Below, one piece after another: positions 1 to 8,021 of a DNA stretch of 25,000 nucleotides (the stretch's first letter is position 1; each line of letters begins with the position of its first letter). This DNA comes from Prasinococcaceae sp. CCMP 1430. Lineage: Eukaryota; Prasinodermophyta; Palmophyllophyceae; Prasinococcales; Prasinococcaceae. The DNA is taken from positions 6,458 through 31,457 of the forward strand of contig RQSC01000029.1 in NCBI GenBank assembly GCA_013416795.1, read 5' to 3'. A program made the translations under genes and the position numbers. The notes under the pieces are model-generated. The model had not been told where the DNA came from, ran no database searches, and saw only the letters and a list, made by a program, of their open reading frames with translations.

Positions 1-1866
1 GCGCACGAACACGTACGCGCTGCCGCTGAGGTAGTCGTGATGATCGTCATAATAGGCGCCCACTAGCGCGTAGTCGCCCGAGAGGGCCACGCTGACGCCG
101 AACTGGTCATCCGTCGCACCGTCGCTGGCCACCAGCTTGGCCTGCTGCGACCACGACGTCCCATCGCGCACGAATACGTACGCGCAGCCGCTGTCGATGC
201 CGTTTTCGCGGCCATGTACAGCGCCAACCAGCGCGTAGTCGCCCGAGAGCGCCACGCTGGAGCCGAAGCGGTCACCTATCGCGCCGTCACTTGCCAGCAG
301 CTTGGCCTGCTGCAACCACGACGTCCCATTGTGCACAAACACGTACGCGCTGCCGCTGGAGAAGCCGCCGTCGTCGTCCCCTGCGGCGCCAACCAGCGCG
401 TATTCGCCCGAGAGCGCAACGCTCCTGCCGAAGGCGTCATGGTCTGCGCCATCGCTGGCCAGGAGCTGGGCAGCGTCGCAGTGAATGTCGTAGTCGCAGT
501 CGCCGCCGTCGTAGCCGCACTCCGCGTTGTTGCACGCGCTGTCACAATAGCCGTCGTCGATCAAGCTGTCGTAACAACCGGGGGCGCACATGCAGTCGCC
601 GCCGTCGTAGCCGCACTCCTCGTTGTTGCACGCGCTGTCGCACACGCCGTCGGTGACCAAGCCGTCGTGACAACCGGGGGCGCACATGCAGTCGCCGCCG
701 TCGTAGCCGCACTCCGCGTTGTTGCAAGCCCAGTCGCAATAGCCGTTATTCAGCGAATGCTCGGGACAACCGGGGGCGCAGTAGTCGTAGTCGGTGTAAT
801 GCTCAAAGCCGTGGTCGTAGTCGTAGTCGCAGTCGCCGCCGTCGTAGCCGCACTCCGCATTGTTGCACGCGCTGTCGCACATGCCGTCGGTGATCCAACG
901 GTCAGGGCAACCGGGAGCGCACTCATGGTCGTCCTGCGGGTACCCCGGGTAGTGCGGGTACTGGTCTTCGTAGGGGTGGTGCTGATCGCTGCCGGTGAAC
1001 CAGCACTCGCCGTCATCCCACGAGCATATCGGCTGCGACTTGCAATCCTTCTTGTCGAAGTCCGACTCCTCGCAGTACTCCTCGCCCCTTGCCACGTAGT
1101 CCATGTAGTAGTTCTCGTCGTAGCAGTCGCCGCCGTCGTAGCCGCATTCCGCGTTGTTGCAAGCACTGTCGCACATGCCGTCGGTGATCCAATGGTCGTA
1201 ACAACCGGGGGCGCACATGCAGTCGCCGCCGTCGTAGCCGCACTCCGCGTTATTGCAAGCGCTGTCGCACACGCCGTCGTCCAGCCATCGCTGTGGACAG
1301 CCGGAGGCGCAATAGTCGTAGTCGTAGTCATAGTCGTAGTTCTTGACCTGTTTCTTATCCTTCTTCTTGCTCTTCTTCTTGCTCTTCTTCTTGCTCTTCT
1401 TCTTGCCCTTGCTCTCGCTCTTCTTCTTGCTCTTGTTCTTGCTCTTGCTCTTGCCCTCCTTTGCATTTGAGGGCGGCGACGGCGCGGCATGGTCTTCGTA
1501 GGGGTAGTAGTCGTCTTGACTAAGGCCTTGGAAGCCGCACGCGGTGATGATCTCCTCGCCGGCATCCGCAACTTCAGAACCCACGCAGTATTGGAGAGGC
1601 AGGATCACGGCGAGGGCGAAGCCGCAATCATAGTCGAGGAAGCACTTGTCGCCGTACTCATCGTCTCCCTCGGAGCACTTCGGGATGCCAAGCTCCTTGG
1701 CCTCCGTCTTGTCAAACGAGCAGTCCTTCTGGCAGCTGTCGAAGACGTCGTCGACCATCCCGTTGAGCTGCTCCGCCTCGGGACACTGGGTGGCATGCGT
1801 CATGCGCACCGCCAGCCCCAGCATCAGAGCCAGCAGCGCGACACCAGAACGACATGTGGCCGACAT
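1..1866 (-). CDS. Secreted LNR (Lin12-Notch repeat) and FG-GAP repeat protein, partial
   Basis: The reading frame is open from an ATG at 1866 to the left edge (622 codons), so the C-terminus is missing. The first ~22 residues form a signal peptide (hydrophobic core ALLALMLGLAV). A Cys-rich region follows (~residues 27-115), then a Lys/Ser linker (~135-175, KKKSKKKSKKK type) and an Asp/Tyr run. Six Lin12-Notch repeats occupy ~185-457, each with the pattern CAPGC, then GxCDSACNNAECGYDGGDC. Repeats two and three are separated by a Cys/Tyr/Asp-rich insert. From ~460 to the edge are at least three FG-GAP/beta-propeller units (FGSSVALSGDYALVGA, then GSAYVFVRDGTSWSQQ). LNR modules bind calcium through their Asp/Asn residues, and FG-GAP units build integrin-type propellers, so an extracellular calcium-dependent adhesion or binding role is inferred. 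The function itself is not known. It is divergent from the E2F gene, with a 243-bp spacer. No intron is needed. Confidence 0.85.
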   Translation of the reverse strand, partial: MSATCRSGVALLALMLGLAVRMTHATQCPEAEQLNGMVDDVFDSCQKDCSFDKTEAKELGIPKCSEGDDEYGDKCFLDYDCGFALAVILPLQYCVGSEVADAGEEIITACGFQGLSQDDYYPYEDHAAPSPPSNAKEGKSKSKNKSKKKSESKGKKKSKKKSKKKSKKKDKKQVKNYDYDYDYDYCASGCPQRWLDDGVCDSACNNAECGYDGGDCMCAPGCYDHWITDGMCDSACNNAECGYDGGDCYDENYYMDYVARGEEYCEESDFDKKDCKSQPICSWDDGECWFTGSDQHHPYEDQYPHYPGYPQDDHECAPGCPDRWITDGMCDSACNNAECGYDGGDCDYDYDHGFEHYTDYDYCAPGCPEHSLNNGYCDWACNNAECGYDGGDCMCAPGCHDGLVTDGVCDSACNNEECGYDGGDCMCAPGCYDSLIDDGYCDSACNNAECGYDGGDCDYDIHCDAAQLLASDGADHDAFGRSVALSGEYALVGAAGDDDGGFSSGSAYVFVHNGTSWLQQAKLLASDGAIGDRFGSSVALSGDYALVGAVHGRENGIDSGCAYVFVRDGTSWSQQAKLVASDGATDDQFGVSVALSGDYALVGAYYDDHHDYLSGSAYVFVR

Positions 1867-2109
1867 GTCGAGAGCTAGCTTCTTGGGAGGGGAAGCTGCT
1901 GTTCGGGAAAGCGTCGAGCGTCAGCAGGCCCTTGCGCGTTAGCTTGCGTGCGGGGAGCGTGTGCGCACACTGCGGGCGGAGCTGCTCGTTCGCCGCCACC
2001 GCTCCCGCAACGAGGCACGGTGCGCCTGCGTGCAGGTGTGGCGCGCACGCGCCGCGGGCGAGCAAAGGCGGCGCGCGCGCGCATCGCGCACACGCCCGCG
2101 CCCGCGGCA
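1867..2109. promoter_or_regulatory. Divergent promoter spacer between the LNR/FG-GAP gene and E2F
   Basis: This 243-bp spacer separates two ATG codons on opposite strands and so must hold both 5' UTRs and promoters. It is very GC-rich, with alternating CG runs just before the E2F ATG (about 2060-2100). No TATA box is obvious. The E2F frame stays open upstream but has no ATG before 2110. Confidence 0.5.
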
Positions 2110-3507
2110 ATGGCCGGCGGGCGAAGGGGCAGCGCGGCGGCGCAGCAGCCATTCGTGCCTGCGCGCCCCGCGTACGCACTGCCCGAGGACTACCACCGCT
2201 TCGGCCCGGGCATCGATGCGAACGGCCTCGCCGCGAGCGGGCTGCCGCGCGGCGAGAACATCGTGATGGGCGCCCCAGCTGCCATCCTGCAGGGCCTGGC
2301 CGCGCCCGGCCTCGACAAGCCCGGCCTCGACAAGTCCAACGCGGCCGGGGGCGCCACGAGCGGCGTGGCCGCTGCGGCGGCAGATAGGAGCCGCTCACAG
2401 AAAGGCATGGCGTCGCCGACGCCCGCGTCACGCAGCGGGGCCCGCAACGGCGCTCACGCGGCGGGGGGCGCCGCGCCCAGCAACGGGGCGAACGGGGCGG
2501 CCACGACGCCCGCGAAGGCGCCCGGGTCGGCGGCCAGGCGCAAGAGCAGCGGCTCGCGCTCCAAAGCGCCGGGTACGCCGGCCGGCACCACCGGCGGCTC
2601 CCAGAGCGAGCAGCGCACGCCTGGCAGCACGTGCCGCTACGACAGCTCGCTGGGCCTGCTCACCAAGAAGTTCATCTCGCTCATCGAGGAGGCGGACGAC
2701 GGGACCCTCGACCTGAACAGAGCGGCGGACATGCTGTCGGTGCAGAAGCGCCGCATCTACGACATCACCAACGTGCTCGAGGGCATCGGGCTCATCGTGA
2801 AGAAGTCGAAGAACAACATCCAGTGGAAGGGCATGGGGATGGGGGGGGGCGCCTTGGAAGGGCGGCAAGACATGGCGGGGCTGCAGAAGGACGTGGAGGG
2901 GCTGCATGAGGAGGAGCGCCAGTTAGATGAGGAGATCGCGGCGATGCGCGAGAAGCTGCACCTCTTTTGCGAGGATGGCGCCAACAAGCGCCTGCTGTAC
3001 GTGCGGCGCGACGACATCGTCGGGCTGCCCGCGTTCGCGGGGGACACGCTCATAGCGATCAAGGCGCCGCACGGAACCACGCTCGAGGTGCCTGACCCCG
3101 AGGAGGGCATGGACTACCCGCACAGGCGCTACCAGATGATCATGAAAAGCAGCGACGGGCCCATCGAGCTGCTGCTGCTCGCTGATCCTCAAAACGACGC
3201 CAGGCAGCAGCAGCAGCTGTTGCAGGGGCAGCAGCAGCACGCCGGCGCGGCGGGCGCGGCCGACATGGCCGCACCGAGGGAAGTGAAGCGCGAGACGAGC
3301 GACCTGCTTCCCGACGGCATCCCTGGCCTGCCGCCGGCAGAGGCTTTCCTTGACCCCGGCATTGTCGCGCCGACCAGCCCGATGCGTCCTATCCGTCCGC
3401 ACCCTGAGCCTGACGACTACTGGTTCGCGTCCACAGAAGATGGCAAGCCCCACGACGTGAATCTCGCAGAAATGTTTGGCGAGCCCGAAGATGCCTTCTT
3501 CGGCTGA
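2110..3507 (+). CDS. E2F: E2F-family transcription factor
   Basis: This 465-residue, intronless protein is a canonical E2F, the heterodimer partner of DP that controls G1/S genes under Rb repression. The start is the first ATG in frame (2110) in a good context (gcaATGG). Residues 1-170 are low-complexity Ala/Gly/Ser/Pro. The winged-helix DNA-binding domain spans ~175-241 and carries the recognition signature [17 protein letters not shown] leucine-zipper coiled coil follows (~254-289), then the marked-box dimerisation region (~290-360, ending in ELLLL). A Gln-rich run lies near 365-377. The acidic/aromatic C-terminus (DDYWF, later NLAEMF, ~435-460) resembles the Rb-pocket-binding peptide of animal and plant E2Fs. 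A single DNA-binding domain plus a coiled coil and marked box places it with typical E2Fs rather than DP or the atypical two-domain E2F7/8/DEL type. A run of nine Gs (2841-2849) lies in the coding sequence without breaking the frame. Confidence 0.93.
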   Translation: MAGGRRGSAAAQQPFVPARPAYALPEDYHRFGPGIDANGLAASGLPRGENIVMGAPAAILQGLAAPGLDKPGLDKSNAAGGATSGVAAAAADRSRSQKGMASPTPASRSGARNGAHAAGGAAPSNGANGAATTPAKAPGSAARRKSSGSRSKAPGTPAGTTGGSQSEQRTPGSTCRYDSSLGLLTKKFISLIEEADDGTLDLNRAADMLSVQKRRIYDITNVLEGIGLIVKKSKNNIQWKGMGMGGGALEGRQDMAGLQKDVEGLHEEERQLDEEIAAMREKLHLFCEDGANKRLLYVRRDDIVGLPAFAGDTLIAIKAPHGTTLEVPDPEEGMDYPHRRYQMIMKSSDGPIELLLLADPQNDARQQQQLLQGQQQHAGAAGAADMAAPREVKRETSDLLPDGIPGLPPAEAFLDPGIVAPTSPMRPIRPHPEPDDYWFASTEDGKPHDVNLAEMFGEPEDAFFG

Positions 3508-3982
3508 GCGCCGCTTCTGATCCGTTGCGAGAGGCGGCCGAGGCCATATGGCGTGCGGCACAAGCACCTGTATCAACACACACAAAACACAGACAGACAC
3601 GCAGCAGCAGCAGCAGCAAGCACGTGCCCTTCGTACAGCGACGAGCGAGCACAACAGAGGCGTACACCCGCAGGATAGGAGTGAGATGCACCTGCAGGGA
3701 CAGGCCGCGAGCGGACAGCACTGGATGTCAGGCTCGAGTGGTTGCGCCACTGTTCTCTGACGAGCGCTTGGATGGCAGACATTCTGATAAGAAGACCTGT
3801 TACACTTGACTTTCGCGGCGCGGCGCGGCGGGGGCGCATGTGTGTCGGGGTGCTGAGAGGCGCGAAGAGGGCGGCGTGGACATAGCGCAGGAACAGAGAG
3901 GGGATCACAAGGTCTTCTTATTGCGACAATCACCGGATCTCTCAGTTCTGTGCAGCTGTTGCTGTACGCAGAGAATGGCGCT
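3508..3982. other. Convergent 3' spacer between E2F and cysteine synthase
   Basis: This 475-bp stretch holds the 3' UTRs of two convergent genes. It contains short CA and CAG microsatellites (about 3576-3622) and a GGCGC run near 3818-3832. A TGTAA motif on the minus strand (3800-3804) lies about 180 nt past the cysteine synthase stop; TGTAA is the green-algal polyadenylation signal. No coding sequence or RNA gene was recognised. Confidence 0.5.
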
Positions 3983-5688
3983 TTAAGCCGCGAGCACGGG
4001 GTCCTCACCCGGCAGCAGCTGGTAGCTGGGCGTCGACTTGGCGATGGTGAGCTCCTCCTCGTTCATGTCGGCGTTGATGGCCGCGAACAGCGGGGTGGAC
4101 ATGTAGCGCTCGGCAGTGTCCGGAAGCATGGTCAGGATGACAGAGCCCTTCTCGGCCTTCTCAGCGACTGTGCGTGCGCATGCGCACGAAGCGGCCGGTC
4201 AGAGTTGGTACGGGCCAATGCAAGCGTCAGGCGCAGACAAGCGCGGGCGCACGCGACGGGCGCGGCGTACGGCGCCAACGCACCCTTGAGCGCCGCCGCG
4301 ATGGAGCCACCACCGCTGATACCGGTGAAGATACCGTTAGTCGCAGCCAGCTTGAGCGAGCACTGCACGGACTCATCGCCGGTGACAGGCACGAGCTCGT
4401 CCATGATGTTCAGGTTGAGGCCATCCTCGCACACCCTGAAAGCGACGCAACGCAATCGGGTTGGGGGGGGGGGGGGGGGGAAGAGTCAGACGATGCGGAG
4501 ATGAGGGAGGTGGAGCGGGCGATGACGCGCAGCGGGCTGGGGGCATTGCAGCGCACGTACTTGGGGATGAAATCCGGGGTCCAGCCCTGCACGGGGTGCG
4601 CAGCGAACGCCGGATGCGACTCCTTGGGAGAGCCATCGGCGTTGCGGTTGGTCTTGATGCCCGATGCAATCAGGCCCGCCGCCTCGGGCTCGGCCAGAGC
4701 GATCTTCGGTGATGCAAGAGGCAGCAGAGGGGAGCGGCGGCGTCAGTTGGTGCGACGAGGGCGAAGATTGCGTGTGCGCGCGCGTGCGCGTGCGTGTGCG
4801 TGTAGGGGCTTTGACGCGACCCCTCCGGTCGTCGGTGGCCCCGGTGTGTCGGAGCGGCGCGTTGCAGGCGGCCCGCGGCGTCCGCAGCGGCACACACCTT
4901 GATGTCAGGGCGCGCGGCCTTGAGCACGCGGCCCACGCCCTGGAACGTGCCACCGGTGCCGTAGCCGGTGACCCAGTAGTCGAGACGCTTGCCAGCGAAG
5001 TCCTTGAGGATCTCAGGGCCGGTCGTGGAAGCATGGTACGCCGGGTTGGCGGCGTTCTCGAACTGGTGGCACAGAAACCAGCCATGCTTCTCGCACAGCT
5101 CCTCGGCCTTGCGCACCATGCCGGTGCCCTTGCCCGCCTTGGGCGTCACGATCACCTTGGCGCCGAGCATGCGCATGATCTTCCTGCGCTCGACGGAGAA
5201 CGGCTCAGCCATGCAGATCACGCAGTTGTAGCCGCGCTGCGCGCACACCATCGCAACCGCAATGCCGGTGTTGCCCGAGGTGGCCTCGACCACGGTGTCA
5301 CCGGGCTTGAGCAGGCCCTTCGCCTCGGCATCGCTAATCACGGAGATGGCGAGGCGATCCTTGACGGACGACAGCGGGTTGAAGAACTCGCACTTGGCGT
5401 AGAGGTCCACGCCCTCCGGGGCCAGGCCCTGGAGCTTGACGATGGGCGTGTCGCCGATGGTCTCGGTGATGTCGTTGTAGATCTGCGCGCTGTGGGGGAG
5501 GGGCGGCGGTGCGCGGGATGGGGGTGAGGCGTGCACGGAAAGGCGCATCAGCGCGCCGCACGCGCCGCTGCGTTCGCGGGCGCTGCGCGCGGGCACGCCG
5601 AGGTTCGCACGCAGGCCACCATCTGGCTGCTAGGCGCGGCGGCCGCCTTGGCGGCCGACGCCTTGGACGCGAGCGAGCACACGGACAT
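3983..5688 (-). CDS. Cysteine synthase (O-acetylserine (thiol)lyase), probably organelle-targeted, five exons
   Basis: This PLP enzyme makes cysteine from O-acetylserine and sulfide. The inferred exons are 5688-5611, 5482-4898, 4703-4561, 4435-4284 and 4167-3983. They join in frame into 380 residues through GT-AG introns of 128, 194, 125 and 116 bp. Exon 1 encodes a short Ala/Ser/Lys leader typical of a transit peptide. The PLP lysine is in NPLSSVKDR (K67), the substrate loop is TSGNTG (94-99) and the phosphate-binding loop is GTGGT (201-205). The C-terminal half has the form HPVQGWTPDFIPK, later GIFTGISGGG and LPDTAERYMSTPLF, which suits the longer cysteine synthases seen in some bacteria and algae. 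The first junction is the least certain: the acceptor at 5483 keeps phase 0 with the donor at 5610, but a nearby CCCACAG with a different donor is possible. The second intron contains an 18-bp G/C homopolymer. Confidence 0.93.
4463..4480. repeat. 18-bp G homopolymer in a cysteine synthase intron
   Basis: Eighteen consecutive Gs on the plus strand read as poly-C on the coding strand. They lie 22 nt upstream of the acceptor at 4436, where a polypyrimidine tract is expected. The exact length may be a sequencing estimate. Confidence 0.9.
4769..4804. repeat. 36-bp perfect alternating purine-pyrimidine tract
   Basis: Every step alternates pyrimidine and purine (CG, TG and a final TA), which is the composition favouring left-handed Z-DNA. 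It lies inside the first large intron of the cysteine synthase gene (4704-4897). Confidence 0.9.
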
Positions 5689-6310
5689 GGCGAATCGCCG
5701 GGGGGAAAGCGCGGCGGGCGGCCGGGGCTCGGGGGTGAGCGGGCTGGCGGGGCGCGATCGGCGCGCGCGCGGGGTACTCTGTGGCACCGCCACAACAGGG
5801 CTCCGGCCTGCACCCCAATATGCCCCAACCACCCAAACAGGGGTCGCCGAAACCGCCAAAGGTGCCTCCATCGCCATCACTTTCCAAGCGGCCACGCGAC
5901 CCGGGCGGGCGAGCAACAACACCAACCAACACACGTTGGACACGTGTCCACGTGGGTGAAACGCACGCGGGCTGACCGAGCAGTACTGCAGTGTGTGTGT
6001 CTCTTGTGCGGCATCTTTGATCAACGTGCATTTGCATTGCATATGTAACCCTAATATGTTATGACCCTTACTGGCGCGCCCTAAGCCCTAACCTAAAGTC
6101 CGGATCGCCGCCGCGCGCGGCGAGTCCGCCGCGCGCGGTGGCGGGAGCCGTGTGCGCGCGCGCGCGCGGCATCGAAGTGCAGTGAGCGGTGTACTGTACC
6201 AGCTACGACCGTCGTCCTCTAGCTAGCTGGCAATGGCAATGCGACGTGGGGTGGTGGTCACCGCGGTCGTTTGACGGCGCAGGTGCGCCGCGGGCGAGCC
6301 CTGAGCTGCG
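5689..6310. promoter_or_regulatory. Cysteine synthase upstream region and 3' end of the membrane-protein gene
   Basis: This 622-bp gap holds the promoter of the minus-strand cysteine synthase and the 3' UTR of the next minus-strand gene. Left to right it contains GC-rich leader DNA, a less GC-rich patch (about 5995-6065), several telomere-like CCCTAA motifs (6046-6097), a duplicated CCGCCGCGCGCGG element (about 6109-6141) and a 20-bp alternating CG/TG tract (6149-6168). No coding sequence was supported. Confidence 0.45.
6046..6097. repeat. Degenerate telomere-like CCCTAA motifs
   Basis: The motif CCCTAA occurs at 6049-6054, 6079-6084 and 6086-6091, followed by CCTAAA at 6092-6097. On the other strand these read TTAGGG and TTTAGG, like eukaryotic telomere units. 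The copies are irregularly spaced, so this is at most an interstitial telomeric remnant. Confidence 0.4.
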
Positions 6311-7608
6311 TCATCTGAGCTGCTCCACGTTCACGAAGCCGTACTGCCGCTGCAGCTGCTGCAGCTCGAGCTGGTCGACCTCCTCGGCGACCTCCTTCCG
6401 AGGGAGGACTTTGAGCTTGCCCCGCGGCATCGGCCAGCTGCACGTGTGAACCACTGCCTTGATGTACACGAGTAGCACCACAAAGCCCATCAGGATGACG
6501 ACCAGCGCGATGAAGAGCGCGTCGGACAGCCCTTGGATGAGCGTCGGCCGGCTCTGGGGCGGGGGCGGAGGGGGCGACGGGGGTGAGGGCGGAGGCGATG
6601 GCAGCGGCGGAGGCGATGGGGGCGAGGGCGGCGACGGCGGCTCGGGCAGTGGGATGAGGATCGCAACGTCCGCCTGGCCGGCGAGCGCCGTGAATCTGCA
6701 CACTGCCGTCGCGTTGGCAGGGACAACCGCATTGCCGCAGCGTACAGGTGCAGCCGCGGCATCGCTGGGCGATGCAAGCGCCTGCCCCAGCTCGACCCAG
6801 TCTGTCGACCCAGATGCGAGGCTGCTGCACACCATCGGCACCTCCCCAAGCAGCTCAACCAAGTCTTGGGCGGGTCCGCCCTCCATCGCTCCCTCCTCTG
6901 CTGCTGCCGCCGCCGTTGCGAGCGGCAGTCTACGCAGCGCAATGGCGTGCCCAGTGGGAGCGGTGAGGGCCGCGAGTGACTCGAAGGGCTCGCCCGGCGC
7001 GACAGAGAGCTGCGCGTCGACGCTCACGAGCGTCGAGGCAACGGCGGCGCCCGCCCCCGGCAGCGACACTAGGGCTGGAGCGACCAGGCCATACCATGAA
7101 GGCTGCCAGACAGAAGAAAGGAGTGTGTGTGTGGAGCGGGGGGGAAGGGGGGAGGGCGAGATGGCCGAGTCAGCGGGCAGCACGAATGCGGGCATGCGCG
7201 CGCGTGCGTTTGTGCGCTCACTCGCCGCTCGCATACCTGTGCTGCCTCCTGCGGTGTGTGCGCCGTCGTGAGCGGCGCAAGTGGTGGCGGCACCGGTGGT
7301 AGGCACCTGTACGCCGTGAGCGTTATCCTTAGCGTGCCGTCCGGGGCGGCCGCGAGGAGGGTATCGGTGCTGAGGCCGCCCGCTGTTGCGCGCGTCACGC
7401 GCACGCCGCGGGGCACGCGCAGTGTGACGCCGCCGTCGGCTGCACCGACGTTCACGCCATTGCGGAAGGCGTGGCGTGCGCCGACGTTCACGGTGTACGC
7501 ATCTAGCGTCGTGCCTGCACGCACCGCGTATTCGGGCTCGCCAGCTGTTTCTGCGCGCGCCTGAAGCGCTGCCGACCACGCCACGAGCGCCACCGCTGCT
7601 GCGCGCAT
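6311..7608 (-). CDS. Type I single-pass membrane protein with an SPP-rich stalk, function unknown
   Basis: The inferred exons are 7608-7237 and 7102-6311, joined in phase 0 across a 134-bp intron with a good donor (CAG|GTATGC), a CTGAC motif and a pyrimidine-rich acceptor. The product is 387 residues. It starts with a signal peptide (MRAAAVALVAWSAALQARA), followed by a ~255-residue Ala/Val/Thr-rich, probably beta-rich ectodomain with few cysteines and an NAT glycosylation sequon. A proline stalk of PPSPPSPPP type follows (~278-310). There is one transmembrane helix (~319-338, FIALVVILMGFVVLLVYI) and a 49-residue charged cytoplasmic tail ending VNVEQLR. SPP repeats recall hydroxyproline-rich cell-wall glycoproteins of green algae. 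I do not recognise the family; a wall-linked receptor or adhesin is only an inference. It is divergent from the adenylate kinase fusion gene. Confidence 0.72.
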
Positions 7609-8021
7609 CGCGGCCGGCGCGCGGCCGGGCGCCTCAGGCGCGCCGCGTCATCCCACGCGTCCAAAGCCCCCTCCCCAACCCCCACCCGCACCGCCCACGC
7701 GGCGCTCACCCGCCCTCGGCCCTCCGCTTGTCCCGTGGTGTGACGCCCGCCGCACTACGCCGCGGACCGATGCGTCCCGTTGCGCGCGCGAGTCGCGAAC
7801 GTTTCTACGATGGTGCATGTACACCTGGGCAGCGCTGCTCACCCCAGGTCTGTGCAGGCATTCCCCGCTCATTTTCGGGATAATGTGCGTTTGCCAAAAA
7901 TTTCCCCCTAGGTTTTCTCAGGGGGCACAACTGATACTGTAGCAGCAGACGCGGCGTGCGGCCGGTGCGCGGCAGCGGGCGCCATAGTGCGCGCGGCGGG
8001 CGGGGCGCCCCCCCCCCCACG
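7609..8021. promoter_or_regulatory. Divergent promoter spacer between the membrane-protein and adenylate kinase genes
   Basis: This 413-bp spacer sits between two outward-facing ATGs. Most is GC-rich, but 7868-7920 is a conspicuous AT-richer island that includes a CCAAAAATTT run. It is followed by a 6-bp inverted repeat (CCCCCT at 7904-7909, AGGGGG at 7920-7925). A C-run (8008-8018) ends three bases before the adenylate kinase ATG. Confidence 0.45.

Noticed and set aside
214-1470. Long plus-strand open frame rich in Val and Ala
   Set aside because: It is antisense to the LNR/FG-GAP gene; its repeats are mirror images of LNR codons and it lacks any domain.
1948-2109. Possible 54-residue N-terminal extension of E2F
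   Set aside because: It would start with GTG; the first ATG in frame is 2110 in a strong context.
3602-3622. CAG repeat as a possible poly-Gln coding tract
   Set aside because: It lies past the E2F stop codon in the convergent 3' spacer with no supported frame.
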